From Oxytricha trifallax (taxonomy: Eukaryota > Ciliophora > Spirotrichea > Sporadotrichida > Oxytrichidae), in assembly GCA_000711775.1 (NCBI GenBank), contig ARYC01001207.1, positions 38,849 through 102,848 on the forward strand: a DNA stretch of 64,000 nt, written 5' to 3'. This document shows positions 49,191-59,921 of this stretch, one piece after another. Each line of letters starts with the position of its first letter. The stretch's first letter is position 1. The translations under genes were made by a program, and so were the position numbers. The notes under the pieces are model-generated. The model had not been told where the DNA came from. It did no database searches and saw nothing but the letters and a program-made list of their open reading frames with translations.

Positions 49191-49350
49191 TTCTTGTTCT
49201 TATTTCCAGATGTGATTATTTGCACTAATGGATGCAAAAGTTCTTGGTCACTCAATGTTAATATATGTAAAATAGGTTGCTTGATAACTTTATTTATAAA
49301 TAATTTAATAATATACTTTCTGCATTTTATAATCTCCTACTATTTAATAG

Positions 49351-50558
49351 TTGTTCCAACCGAGACCCCCCTGCCCCCCCCCCCAGACCTAAAACGAGAC
49401 CCCCCTCCCACCATAACTAGACCCCCCCTCCCACCTCAACAACATCCCTATTCATATGAAAATTTTGATTCTCGATGTTTAAATAATTTTCCTTCATGAC
49501 ATCTTGATCACATAATATTTTTTTACATAAAATATATCATTTTTTAAAAAATATTTTTCCAACAAACCAAATGCTACTCTTTATTAAATTTCTTATTTTA
49601 CAACTTTCTCTTCGTCCGCCTACTTTTTTACTAAGATGCTCCCATAGGAAATTAATCAAAAGAATATTTCCATATGACTCGGTAATGATATAATAAAAAA
49701 TTATGAGCCAAAAAACTCATACAACTAATTTTATTTAAAAAAATTCAATATAAACACTCTATTAATCTGTATTCGAAATATGATTAATTTTTATAATAAA
49801 TTTTCCTAATTTTATATAATTATTACTAATAATATTTTTATACAAACTAATAGTTATGGAAAAAATTCATTTGAAAAGTATTAAAATAAAATCTATTTAA
49901 ACATGTATTATTAAGAAGTTTGTAAAGGGACTGATTTAAATATAAATAACTTCTTGATTTATTTTTAGATAGTTAGTTTTTTTTATAAAAATAATAATTC
50001 ATGTTTAAATAGATTTTATTTTAATACTTTTCAAATGAATTTTTTCCATAACTATTAGTTTGTATAAAAATATTATTAGTAATAATTATATAAAATTAGG
50101 AAAATTTATTATAAAATTAATCATATTTCGAATACAGATTAATAGAGTGTTTATATTGAATTTTTTTAAATAAAATTAGTTGTATGAGTTTTTTGGCTCA
50201 TAATTTTTTATTATATCATTACCGAGTCATATGGAAATATTCTTTTGATTAATTTCCTATGGGAGCATCTTAGTAAAAAAGTAGGCGGACGAAGAGAAAG
50301 TTGTAAAATAAGAAATTTAATAAAGAGTAGCATTTGGTTTGTTGGAAAAATATTTTTTAAAAAATGATATATTTTATGTAAAAAAATATTATGTGATCAA
50401 GATGTCATGAAGGAAAATTATTTAAACATCGAGAATCAAAATTTTCATATGAATAGGGATGTTGTTGAGGTGGGAGGGGGGGTCTAGTTATGGTAGGGAG
50501 GGGGGTCTCGTTTTAGGCTCTGATGAAGGGGGGTAGGGGGAGGTCTCGGTTGGAACAA
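49351..50558. mobile_element. 1.2-kb palindrome with C/G-run ends
   Basis: Arms at about 49351-49913 and 49996-50558 are reverse complements, nearly identical over about 500 bp, around a loop of about 80 bp. The outer 120 bp of each arm holds iterated AGACCCCCC/CCTCCCACC blocks (up to 13 consecutive C at 49371-49384), with the matching G-runs on the right arm. The arms differ mainly in the C/G tracts. No transposase is present. It is probably a non-autonomous foldback element. The proline-rich frame over the C-tracts is an artefact. Confidence 0.8.
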
Positions 50559-50680
50559 ATAGTACTATAGAAAATTCATTAGATTTTTAATAAATCTTTT
50601 TCTATCTTTCAAGCATTAATCCAGTCTACCATACATTAAGCAATCAGTCAAAATATAAATATAATTTTATGAATATTTTG

Positions 50681-50887
50681 CTAAATGATATAAATGCATC
50701 TCATGATAGTCAAACTGATAATACTCATCATAGATAAATGAGTAACTATTGGCGAATAATCTGTACTATTCGGTATGAATCCAAAGTAAGTTACTTCTGT
50801 TGACATTTTCTTCCTTCCTGGCTGCAGCTGAATGAGTGCGATAGTAAAACATAAACAGTTTATAATAAAAAAAACTGTAACAAGCAA
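50681..50887 (-). CDS. Possible small hydrophobic coding fragment
   Basis: A 69-codon minus-strand frame begins MLVTVFFIINCLCFTIALIQ (signal-peptide or membrane-like) and continues with KKMSTEVTYFGFIPNSTDYS. It ends in AT-rich DNA, and its 5' part overlaps the start of a dispersed repeat copy. It may be an MDS or chance. Confidence 0.25.
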   Translation of the reverse strand: MLVTVFFIINCLCFTIALIQLQPGRKKMSTEVTYFGFIPNSTDYSPIVTHLSMMSIISLTIMRCIYII

Positions 50888-51082
50888 GAGTAGATTTTTT
50901 AAATTTACATTAGTTTATTTTCTTGCCTATTTTTGACTTTCATAAAGTATATATTGAATAATTAAAATATTATGTATGTAATCGTCTCTTAATTTAAGGT
51001 AATCATTTTGTTACTTAAAGATGTAACATCAGTGACCATTTTAAATTGTGTTTTTTAGACTAATTAAAATGTGGTGAACAAT
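50861..51082. repeat. Dispersed repeat, copy A (interrupted by TBE)
   Basis: Starts TATAATAAAAAAAACTGTAA and matches 55422-55641 closely, up to GTTGAACAAT, where the TBE at 51083 begins. Sequence after that TBE (55245 onward) continues the match to copy B, so the transposon inserted into this repeat. Confidence 0.8.
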
Positions 51083-51219
51083 CAAAACCCGGAAATCCCT
51101 GAAGTTGTTAGATTGAGTTTTTGATTGATGAAAGTAGACTATTAACGCATATTTTTTAGGGTTTTAATAGGATTTATGTAGGGGTTTAATGTTCAAATAT
51201 TAGTAATTTAAATGAGTAT

Positions 51220-52268
51220 ATGCGAGGTTTGGGGTCAGTTTATGACAGTTAGTATATAGATTTTTTGTTTAAGTTGCGTTATGGATGCGATGATTATAGT
51301 GATCAACTTAGACCTATTCTAAATTACACGTCTGTAGCAAGGCTGCTCCATAAATCTCCTGCTCCTGTTAGGTCTCACTGTCTATTGGCATTGAATTTAA
51401 AGAGATAGCATCTCAATTACTAACCTAAAAGACCTTTAAAATTCTAGTGGCATCATATCGATTATCTTATTAATGATAAGACTCTTAAATACTTCACTCA
51501 TTTCTCTCTGGCCTAGAGGGCTGTGATGTTTCATCGCCAATTTCCTGAGCTACACATCTCTGCATAATCCATAGCTTAAATCTATAAAAAGAATGGTATA
51601 TCTTACAAGACAGTCAATCGCATTAAGAGAGTGATTGACTTTAATGTATCATATTATAAGGATAATTTAAATTATATATTCGATTAAATGCAGAGGGCTT
51701 AAGAGCATAATAAAAAGTTCATACACGCTGATGAGGCAGTATTCACGTTTAATATCTTCATATCGAGGTCTAGGTATAAGAGGTACAGCAACATAGAAGT
51801 CTATGATCAAAAGGTTAAGGTATAAACTCATGCAATCCTTGAAGGAATCAGTGAAGATAGTGGGCTTGAGACTTATGTTATCCACCCTCGCTCTATTAAG
51901 ACTGAATAATATATTAAATTTTTGCAATAGCTCAGAGATAAGTATGCTGACTAAGAGATCATCCTGTTTGTTGATAATTTATCAGTTCATAAAACTAAAG
52001 ACTCAAGGAGAGTATATGAAAGGCTAAACATACACCTGTATTTAATGTTCCTTTTAGCCCTCAGTTTAATGGAATTGAGCTATATTGGGGCCTATTAAAA
52101 GGCCACTACAAGAAACTTCTACTCTATCATTTGATGCACGATTTGAAGAAAGATGCAGTAGATTTTATTAAGAGTGCTGCAAAAAGAGTCAGTGATGATA
52201 AAGCAAAAGTATGCGCAAGAGAAGGGAGATTTTGTGTATATAAATAAGTTTTAGATTTAAACGAATGA
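51220..52268 (+). CDS. TBE transposase (DDE, IS630/Tc1-like), one frameshift
   Basis: The start MRGLGSVYDSQYIDFLFKLR at 51220 gives about 349 residues after allowing one missing base at about 52032. The HTH region YTSVARLLHKSPAPVRSHC, the FHRQFPELHISAQSIAQIYK block and the DDE triad follow: FIHADEAVFTFN (51720), ILFVDNLSVHKT (51970) and PQFNGIELYWGLLKG (52070). It ends VLDLNE at TGA 52266-52268. The missing base falls between the second Asp and the Glu and would abolish the protein if real. TBE transposases act in Oxytricha genome rearrangement. Confidence 0.88.
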
Positions 52269-52274
52269 ATAAGT

Positions 52275-53052
52275 TCACATATTAAATTTGCCCGTAAAGG
52301 GATTTGGCTTCTCTTCTTTTTTTTCCTCTTAAGGCTTGCTTGAGCCCATGTTTCTTCTCTTAGTGCGAGCTCCTGCATCTATATTCATATCGTCTGGCTT
52401 TTAGAAATCTTTGAAGAGTCTTTTACTCAATTCATGCTTTACTTAAGACTTTCTCTCTCTCTGTTTAATTTGCTGCGCTCTTTCATCTAGTAAATAGCAG
52501 TACTAGGTTTTTCTATAAAGTTAGAATTCTAAGCTTACTAGAGATGAATGGATTCTTCTGCAGTTCCTAGAGCCACGAGTCACTGATTTTTATTAACTGC
52601 ACCTCTTTTTCTTCAGGAGAGATGCTGTAGCGTTTCTTGTGAGCTTCTTAAATTACTTCACTTAAGTACTCTGGTTTAAGAGTTCCAAGAACTCCAAAGA
52701 AGAATTTTCTCTCTGGCAACTTATTCGAGAGCTGTAGCTTTGATGGAAGGTACAGAGCAACATCTGGATCTAATAGAGGTTTGTCACTGAGATTTCAGGG
52801 TAGTTAGGTATCTCAATCATCTTTATTTCATTAGTCTTAAAAGTTTTTTCTCTTCACTTAGTAAGGCTTTTAAGAATGAAATTATAGTTCCTTCCTGAGT
52901 TGGCAAGAACAATCCAACTATGGTTAATAAGTTAGTTATAAGTGAAAACTTACCTTGCTATACCAAATATCTATAGAGGTCCTCCTTACTTCGAAATTTC
53001 CTATCAATTCTTGAGATTGTATTCTCTACATTGCATTATTCATAGACTCCAT
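52275..53052 (-). CDS. TBE accessory ORF (51-kb copy)
   Basis: The start MESMNNAMQRIQSQELIG at 53052 matches the outer copy. A one-base deletion in an A-run near 53004 shifts the frame just after it. A 36-nt intron GTAAGT..CATAG lies at 52918-52953. Conserved blocks resemble the other copies, ending with GARTKRRNMGSSKP and GKFNM at TGA 52275-52277, six bases from the transposase stop. The competing frame through the C-terminus is unrelated to other copies and is rejected. Confidence 0.85.
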
Positions 53053-53634
53053 CTTGCTTCGACTCTCTATAAATGTTTATGAAATATAAAATTATGGATA
53101 TCCATTCTAAACTTACTAAAATTTTACTACTAAATAGAAAAATCCTACTGGAGGTCATCCTGAATAAGATAATAAGAGAAAGATGGAGGAACTTTCACCA
53201 AGTTTCAAAGTTTGAATTCCATTTTTATCAAACTTTCTCCATTAAATTGCTCCTAATAATAATTAATTTAATTAGGTGGTGCTCTTAATTTATTTAAACT
53301 TAATAAGGTGGTTATATTAAAGTTCAAAACCGTATTAGGTGGTACATTAAAATAATTAAATTCTAAAACCTACCCTCCTAAATTTACAAGAACAGCTTTA
53401 GGAGCACCACCTAACTTCACAAAACACATTTAGGTGCATTTTAATGAATAAAATGGATGAATTGGTATATAAATTATCACTAAATTTAAGAAATATAAAA
53501 CTAATGTCTCGTACTCTGTTCTCATTAAACCTCTATAACCATTAGAGGATATGCTCTTACTCTTGTAAAAAGGTAGAATTTGTAGAATTTGTAGAATTTA
53601 AATAGCTTGTATAATTATTAATATTATTTATATA
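53053..53634. promoter_or_regulatory. Divergent intergenic region with TTAGGTGGTGCTC inverted repeats
   Basis: TTAGGTGGTGCTC (about 53271) pairs with GAGCACCACCTAA (about 53401), with further AGGTGG iterations between. Position and organisation match the different inverted repeats in the other TBEs. A triplicated TGTAGAATT lies just upstream of the kinase start. Confidence 0.5.
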
Positions 53635-55084
53635 ATGAGCGGCAACTTACTTAGAAAAGCGGCATTGCTTGGCATTAGCCAGCAAAAACTTTCTTTCATG
53701 AATCAAAAGAAAATTGAGACTTGCGATGCCTCTACCTAGTACGAACCTGAAATTTTATAACTTTAGGTATCAGGCTTAGAATAGCAATTTAGTTGTTAAA
53801 TAGAAATGCAGAGCTAAGAAATTTAATGCGAAGTTCCAATGAAAATGGTTGAGGAGGAGGAAGAGAAAAAAGAAATAAAAGCATTACATTTATGTGAAGA
53901 ATGTGAGAAGAACTTCACTTATAAATCTGCTCTTAAGCGTCATTTCTTAGAGCAGCACTCTAACAAGTCCAAGCTCTATCTTAAGCATGATAAGATAGAT
54001 GGAAAATATTTCTGCTCTTATTGCAATAAGTAATACAATCATTCAAGGGATCTAAAAGTTCATCTATAAAATCATCATGGCAAGAAGTTTGAAGTAATAG
54101 ATCCAGAGACTGGTGAGGTCTTCCTTTAAAGAAGAAAGCCAAGAGACCCTTTAGAAACTTTGGAACAAAGAGTAAAGAAAGAAAATTAACTTATTAAAGC
54201 AGTAAGAAATCTCCCAGCCTCAGAGATAGTAAAAATCACTCTTAAGATGCATGCACTTAAACTTCCAATATTGAATATAATTGACCTTAAAGAGTGTAAA
54301 GAAAGTTATTTTATCCTTGAGGATTAATTTGAGAAGAAAGTCATAACAGATAAGTAGTTCGCATACAAGATATATCCGTTCAACTACTTCAAATGCGATG
54401 ACAAGTATCAAATAGAATTCGTAAATGAATACCAAGCACTTACGAAGTCAAGAGATAGATAGTGCAGATTTATAATAAAGCTCGATGCTATTCTGCTTGC
54501 TCAAGATCATGTAGCTTTTCGTCTTCCTCTATACTAAATGACATTAAGAGACTACATTTAAGATTAAAGGATACCAAAGTAGTTACCTCTTATTCTTACA
54601 AATGTTTGCAAAGGCATTGAGGAGCTGCACACTCTTGGATATGTTCATAGAGATTTGAAGCCTGAGAATATAATGCTTGACTTTTCACCTCTCAGAGTAG
54701 TAATAATAGATTTCAATAGATCATAGAGAGTTGAAGCTTCAGGACTTGGCAACGTGTATGGTACTCCTGGATACTTTCCAGAAAGAGAGGACTGGAGAGA
54801 TGGTGATATTAAGTGGGATATATGGGCTCTAGCCTCACTAATTTGTGAATGTGATATGGCAAGAAATCATTACTATAGCTGCAAAAGAGCGAAAGATTCA
54901 AAACAAAGAATACAGCAATATCTAGACTAGAATAAGATAAAAGGTAGAATGAAAGATATGACTGAGTAGATAATTATTAAGACAAATCACAAAGCTGTCC
55001 ATTCAATAGACTAAAATTGTAAGTTGGATAGGAGTTATAAAGTTTAGAGAGCTGCCTCATGATGCCAAAGTATTGTTTGAGTGA
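53635..55084 (+). CDS. TBE C2H2 zinc-finger/protein-kinase ORF (51-kb copy)
   Basis: The start MSGNLLRKAALLGISQQKLS at 53635 opens one frame without indels to TGA 55060-55062 (475 codons). Comparison with other copies suggests the original end was KVLFE at TGA 55082-55084 after a late frameshift. Two C2H2 fingers, CEECEKNFTYKSALKRHFLEQH (53899) and CSYCNKQYNHSRDLKVHLQNHH (54013), precede a kinase-like domain. It has YVHRDLKPENIML (54645), VVIIDFNRS (DFN for DFG), GTPGYFPERE and KWDIWALASLI. The DNA-binding plus kinase combination is a known TBE feature of unknown purpose. Confidence 0.9.
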
Positions 55085-55275
55085 ATAATAAAAATAAAAC
55101 ATCTGCATTAAATACTAATTTACATTACAATATAACACTAAACCCCTACATAAAACCTATTAAAACCTAAATAAAGCATGCGTTATAGTCTACTTTCATC
55201 AATCAAAAACTCAATCAAACAACTTCAAGGGTTTTGGGGTTTTAAATAATAAACTACTCTAATGAGTTTGAGAGC

Positions 55276-55641
55276 ATTGCCTCCATGAAGGCTTTGGAAA
55301 TGAACTATTTCTATGTGTGGTACTTTAAAATAACATGTTTTTAATTGTCTAAAATTTAATTTAAACCATTTTCAAGTTTTCTATGTCATCGTCAAAAGCA
55401 AAGTGAATTATCTTGCGAGCTTATAATAAAAAAAACTGTAACAAGCAAGAGTAGATTTTTTAAATTCACATTAGTTTATTTTCTTGCCTATTTTTGACTT
55501 TCATAAAGCATATATTGAAATAATAATATTATGTATGTAATCATCTCTTAATTTAAGGTAATCATTTTGTTACTTGAAAATGTAACATCAGTGACCATTT
55601 TAAATTGTGTTTTTTAGACTAATTAAAATTTGTTGAACAAT
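55276..55641. repeat. Dispersed repeat, copy B
   Basis: Begins ATTGCCTCCATGAAGGCTTT and shares about 220 bp with copy A and about 230 bp with copy C (59695). It gives the uninterrupted version of the TBE insertion site. It lies immediately left of the degenerate TBE-like element. Confidence 0.8.
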
Positions 55642-55715
55642 ATTAAACTACTTTAAGGGGTTAAAGAGCATTTATTAATTTTTATTTTTTTTAGAAAATT
55701 AATTAACTTATTCAA

Positions 55716-56778
55716 TCACATCTCATTAAAGACTTCAATAAGTACAAAGCTTATATCATTTGTATTTACACTCTAATCTTTATCAATTAATATTCTGCAT
55801 AATAATTCGTTTAGTAGGTGGTTGATATCGAAGTTTTCAAATAAATCTTTTAGAATGAAGTCGAAGTCTAACGATTTATTAGTCATCTAAAGAAAGAAGT
55901 CTCTCCCTACTTTGAACTCAAGAATAATTAATCCCAATGCATATATGTCCCAAAATTTTGATCCACTACTTTACTGGATTTTACTGCATATGTAAGGATT
56001 GTGAAAGTTTGGCTTTGAATTTGATTTATCATTAACCCTTATTGAGAAATCATAGCTTCCAATAAATACTTCAAAGTTATCCTAGGTCTGAATAAGTAAG
56101 TTCTCAGGTTCTATATCTCTATGAACAATGTTAAGTTTGTGAAGTTGTTATACTGCTCTTACCAACCCCACCATTGCTAATTATAATTAACGTTCATCAG
56201 CTCTATTATTTAGAGATTTTCTTAAATTAGAGTCAAAGGACCTGCTCACTAAGGCTAGTTAATCATATTGAAATTTTATAGCTAAAATTTGATTTGGTTT
56301 AACTAGTTAAAATATTTAAGATGCCTAAAATGATTCCAAACTTATTGAAAGAGTATTTTGTTATTGATTTAATCTTGGATTTCATATTATTGATAAATTT
56401 TGTGGTTGTTTTTATCGTAAAGGTCTTCCTTGGATCCATCTTCAATTATTACATTTATATTTTTAGCTTATTCTAGAATAATGTTGATTTCGTTGTAGAT
56501 AGTATCTGCTACTATTTGGAATTATTAATCATACTCAAGGTTTAATTAACTTCCATCTTCAATTTGTTCTAAGAGACCTTAGCTATTTTCCTCTTTTTAA
56601 TTTTAATTTTCATCAAAAACTAAAAGTTCCTTTCTGCAGATTAATTATTCTTTGAATTTATTGTAGTAATTTTTACTAATAACCTCTTCAGATTTGTCTT
56701 AATTAATTTTGTATTGCTCAAGTATCTCTTCTTTAAATATAAGCTATATAAATTATTTAAACGAATATATACTTGCAT
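55716..56778 (-). CDS. Kinase-like protein of TBE-superfamily element
   Basis: The probable start is MQLIFKEEILEQYKINQ at 56778, after a 29-nt intron (GTATAT..TATAG) is removed. An acidic N-terminal half without zinc fingers leads to a kinase-like domain: ILAIKFQYDQLALVSRSF, VQQLHKLNIVHRDIEPENLL (about 56110), FIGSYDFSIRV (DFS for DFG, K of HRDxK lost) and WDIYALGLIILEFK. It ends FNEM at TGA 55716-55718. One frameshift lies near 56312. The altered HRDI-E and DFS motifs suggest a pseudokinase. Position equals the kinase slot of TBEs. Confidence 0.65.
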
Positions 56779-57261
56779 TTGGACTCACATTGATTTATTT
56801 TAGTTGATTTAAATTATAAGTAAATAAATGATTTAATAAATTCTGTCTGAGCGGGGTGGGTTGAAAACTGCATTCTATAATTTCACAAATATATTTTCCA
56901 TTTTATTTTTTGAATTTTGTTCATTTTTTTGGAACTCTTTCATGCCTGATTTGATCCTTAAGGAATGATTAGTGAGTAAAAATTCTATTTCAAGTTTCAC
57001 ATAATATGAGATGTTTTGGTCTTTCTTTTGTATTTGTGTCATAATTATTTTACTAGCACCAAGTAATAAATTTTTCCATCAAAAAATTGAATTCTTCGAC
57101 CCCTTCCCAATTATTGGCCCTTAATTTTTTTATATTAGTCGTTAATACTACTCAGTATGCTTCACCATGGTTAAGTTGAAATATTCTAATAATTAATTAA
57201 TAAATCAATGAATCTTGTTCTGTTTTATTATGAATTTAACTTTAACTTTAAATATATATTT

Positions 57262-57356
57262 TCAAAAATTTAATTTGTCGACGGACAATTATTGAAATTA
57301 TTGTCTCGCGAGACCATTATGATAATAATTGTCTGTCGACAAATTTGAAAAATTTT
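57262..57356. repeat. Short palindrome centred on GTCTCGCGAGAC
   Basis: AAATTTAATTTGTCGACGGACAATTAT pairs with its inverted copy around a perfect 12-bp palindrome GTCTCGCGAGAC (57303-57314). SalI-like GTCGAC occurs in both arms. It lies between the divergent kinase and accessory genes, where the TBEs also carry inverted repeats, so it may be the corresponding regulatory hairpin. Confidence 0.6.
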
Positions 57357-57780
57357 AAAAATCTTGAAGTTGAGAAAATATTTAAAAACAAATAATTTTG
57401 AAATAATTTAGTTCAGACAACAATACATTTGAGAAGTTTTCAATCTAGTCACCTAGGAATGTAATTTTTAGAAAGGAATAGAATAAGGTAATCATCAAGG
57501 TTAAACTATTAAGTTGAATAAGTAGTGAATCCTGAATTAATTATTATTATAATTATTTAAATTAATATTTTTTACAATTTCAAACTTCCTTAAAGAAGTT
57601 AATAGAATTAATTTGGAAAATTTAATAGCTCAGGATTCTCAAAAGTTGATACTTAAGTTAGTAACTTTGAGTATATTGTCCAATATAATTTGAGCTTTTA
57701 ATTATTTTATCATAATTTATAGAACTATTAAGAATTAAAATTAGTTAAAGAATTTTTGGCTTAATCTTTTTAGAATTGAA

Positions 57781-58545
57781 ATGAACACATCAAACGAAGC
57801 TGGTAATTAATAATATGTTGACGCTAGATTGTTTGAGGGTAAATTATCATCAAAGTATGACTGGTAAAGGTTCCTCAAATATCATTGTAAATTTCAATAA
57901 AATAATTAATAATATAGAGGGATATTGCCTTCCAGGCTATAAGAATACAATAATGAGATTTCTAAGAGATTTTTTATTGGGCTCAAAATTATTAATAAAA
58001 TAAAAGGATCTCAATATAATTGAAGTGCCACACTATCCTGAATTTTAAATCGAAAATATATTAAACTAAGTTAAAGGTGACCCCAACATTATGAGACATC
58101 TCAATCATTACAGTGATTCAAAACAATTGCCAGAGTGAGATTTCTTTTTTAAAATAGTTGGAACTCTAGCGCCTGATTATATATAAGAATTAGTAAATAG
58201 CTAAAATAGACTAAGGAATCTTGAATAGGTGGATTATTCCTAGCAATAATATACAATAAGAAATGGTTTTTTATTAAGCTATTTAAGAAGAACCTTTTTT
58301 CTCTAGTAAGTAATATATTAATGATTAATAATTTAATATAGGGTCTAAGGGTAAAGGATTGGCAATGATAAAAGTATAATCCAAGGCAAAGCGCTAAATG
58401 ACAAAAAAAGAAATACTTTTGAGTTATAACAATAATACAACAACCAGGAAGAAGAAAAAATGATGGTTTAACAGAATTAATCAAGCCAATAAACCTAATC
58501 AGTGGATTCAAAAAGATATCAGTTCAATATTTTAGCCTTATTTAA
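57781..58545 (+). pseudogene. Divergent homologue of TBE accessory ORF
   Basis: The start MNTSNEAGNQQYVDARLFEG at 57781 is followed by KLSSKYDWQRFLKYHCK (TBE: RFRSKEDLYRYLTQHCK), IEVPHYPEFQIENIL (TBE: IEIPNYPEISFTNLY) and KQLPE-DFFFKIVGTLAPDYI (TBE: KLPERSFFFGVLGTLRDSY), where the hyphen is an in-frame TGA in place of Arg. A basic C-terminal stretch and a QFNI-type end complete the match. Frameshifts lie near 58020 and 58320. Homology is by order and spacing of blocks read by eye. Confidence 0.65.
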
Positions 58546-58576
58546 TTAATTATTTTAATATAAATTAAATTAATCA

Positions 58577-59627
58577 TCAAACATAAAAATAAGTATCAAT
58601 AAAATCTTTCATCATAATATACTATCTTTAAATTAAATTAATAACTTATTCTTTTCTAATTGAAAATATTTCATCTTCCACAGTTCTTATATGCTTGTGG
58701 TTTGAGATTTGAAAGTTGAACTTTTGTAATTATTATCTATAATATCGTTTAATTATAGAAAATGCTCCTTCAATACTATGGAATTGTGATGAGTAAGGGG
58801 CATTATAAATTATCGTCCAACCAAATTATTTTATCAGACTCCCCACTTCTTTTGATTTGTGAATTTATAAATTGTCCATGAAAAATCAGATCTTTTTATT
58901 TTAATTGAGTCTTTGAACATCTTGAAGAGATTACAAAAAGTCAACTTTTTTTATTGATCTTTATTTTATTAGAAAGGTCTCAATTCCCTGGTCTTCACTG
59001 ATATAAACAATTACTGATAAAGTATCAATTTTTATGCCTTATTATTCAAGCTAAACATTTTAATAACTTTATGACCAAGCCCTATATTTTTAGGAGTGGG
59101 CGTTGAAGACGACTTCGTAAACATATATAATTTTGATTCCTGAATTTTTAAGATCAAGAAGCATCTAAAAATATTTCGCCCTTTATTCTTCAATTAATAC
59201 TTTTTTTTGTTATGAAAGATGATAGGTCTTCTTGACCTATTTTTATTTTAAACCATAATTTTAAAGGATATTATAGGCAGTTTAGTATTTGAATAAGTTT
59301 GTTTAAAATTGTGAATTAAATTATTTCAATCTGTCTGCTAGTGATTAGGTGCTACATTTTTTAGAGTTATTATTGGCTCATCAAGAAATCTAATTATTCA
59401 TTTGTTAATTATTACTCTATCTATGGCTTTTATTTTAAATATAATTCTTTGTTTTAGAGTTTAGCAACACATACTCTTCATATTATATAATCAGAAGTCT
59501 TAACAAATTTTGAAATTTATTTGTATGTCATGAAGACTTTTGATGACTCACTGGGTGCTTCAGATCTAAATCCCATTAATAATATTGCTTTTATGTGATT
59601 GTCACTAATGCGGAAAAGGTGTTTCAT
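58577..59627 (-). pseudogene. Divergent TBE-superfamily transposase lacking first Asp
   Basis: The start MKHLFRISDNHIKAILLMGF at 59627 gives a region comparable to the TBE HTH (MTYKQISKFVKTS). The core shows IIYVYEVVFNAHS where TBEs have IHADEAVFTFN, so the first catalytic Asp is Tyr. Then come VYISEDQGIETFLIKQRSIK, FFMDNLQIHKSKE (second Asp) and NAPYSSQFHSIEGAFSIIK (Glu kept). In-frame TGAs occur, one at a Leu/Ile position before the second Asp. It ends at TGA 58577-58579. The length, about 350 codons, equals TBE transposases. Confidence 0.7.
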
Positions 59628-59694
59628 CTTTATTAGTTAGATTATTAAAGTTTTTATTATTATTAGATATTTTTGAAAGAAATTAAAACTGAAG

Positions 59695-59921
59695 ATTGCC
59701 TCCATGAGGGCTTTGGAAATGAAAAATTTCTATGTAGTACCTTAAAATAACATGTTTTGAATTGTCTAAAATTTAATTTAAACTATTTTTAAGAATTCTA
59801 TGTCATCGTAAAATGCAAAGGGAATTATCTTGCGAGCTTATAACAAAAAAACTGTAACAAGCAAGAGTAGAATACTTTAAATTTACATTAGTTTATTCTC
59901 TTGCCGATTTTTGACTTTAAG
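59695..59921. repeat. Dispersed repeat, copy C
   Basis: Starts ATTGCCTCCATGAGGGCTTT and matches copy B to TTTTTGACTTTAA, after which the satellite begins. With copy B it brackets the degenerate TBE-like element. Confidence 0.8.

Larger units (their letters stand above)
51083..55244 (+). mobile_element. Complete TBE transposon, 4,162 bp, AAT target duplication
   Basis: The left tip CAAAACCCGGAAATCCC is a mutated C4A4 block. The right tip ends GGGTTTTGGGGTTTTA, with the terminal G changed. The inverted repeat continues inward (GAAGTTGTTTGATTGAGTTT-type) for about 75 bp. AAT flanks both sides (51080-51082 and 55245-55247), and copy B of the surrounding repeat shows the empty site. The order is transposase (+), accessory ORF (-), zinc-finger/kinase (+). 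This is the best-preserved TBE in the window. Confidence 0.95.
55642..59694 (-). mobile_element. Degenerate TBE-superfamily element without telomeric ends
   Basis: About 4.05 kb between repeat copies B and C holds three genes in the TBE order and orientation: kinase-like (-), accessory-ORF homologue (+), transposase homologue (-). Spacing and total length match a TBE. No C4A4/G4T4 ends or obvious terminal inverted repeats are visible, and all three genes are strongly diverged from the TBEs here. The boundaries are set by the flanking repeats and are approximate. Confidence 0.7.

Noticed and set aside
49194-49499. Proline-rich 101-codon frame
   Set aside because: The Pro run is simply translation of the C-tracts at the palindrome end, and the upstream part is low-complexity AT-rich sequence.
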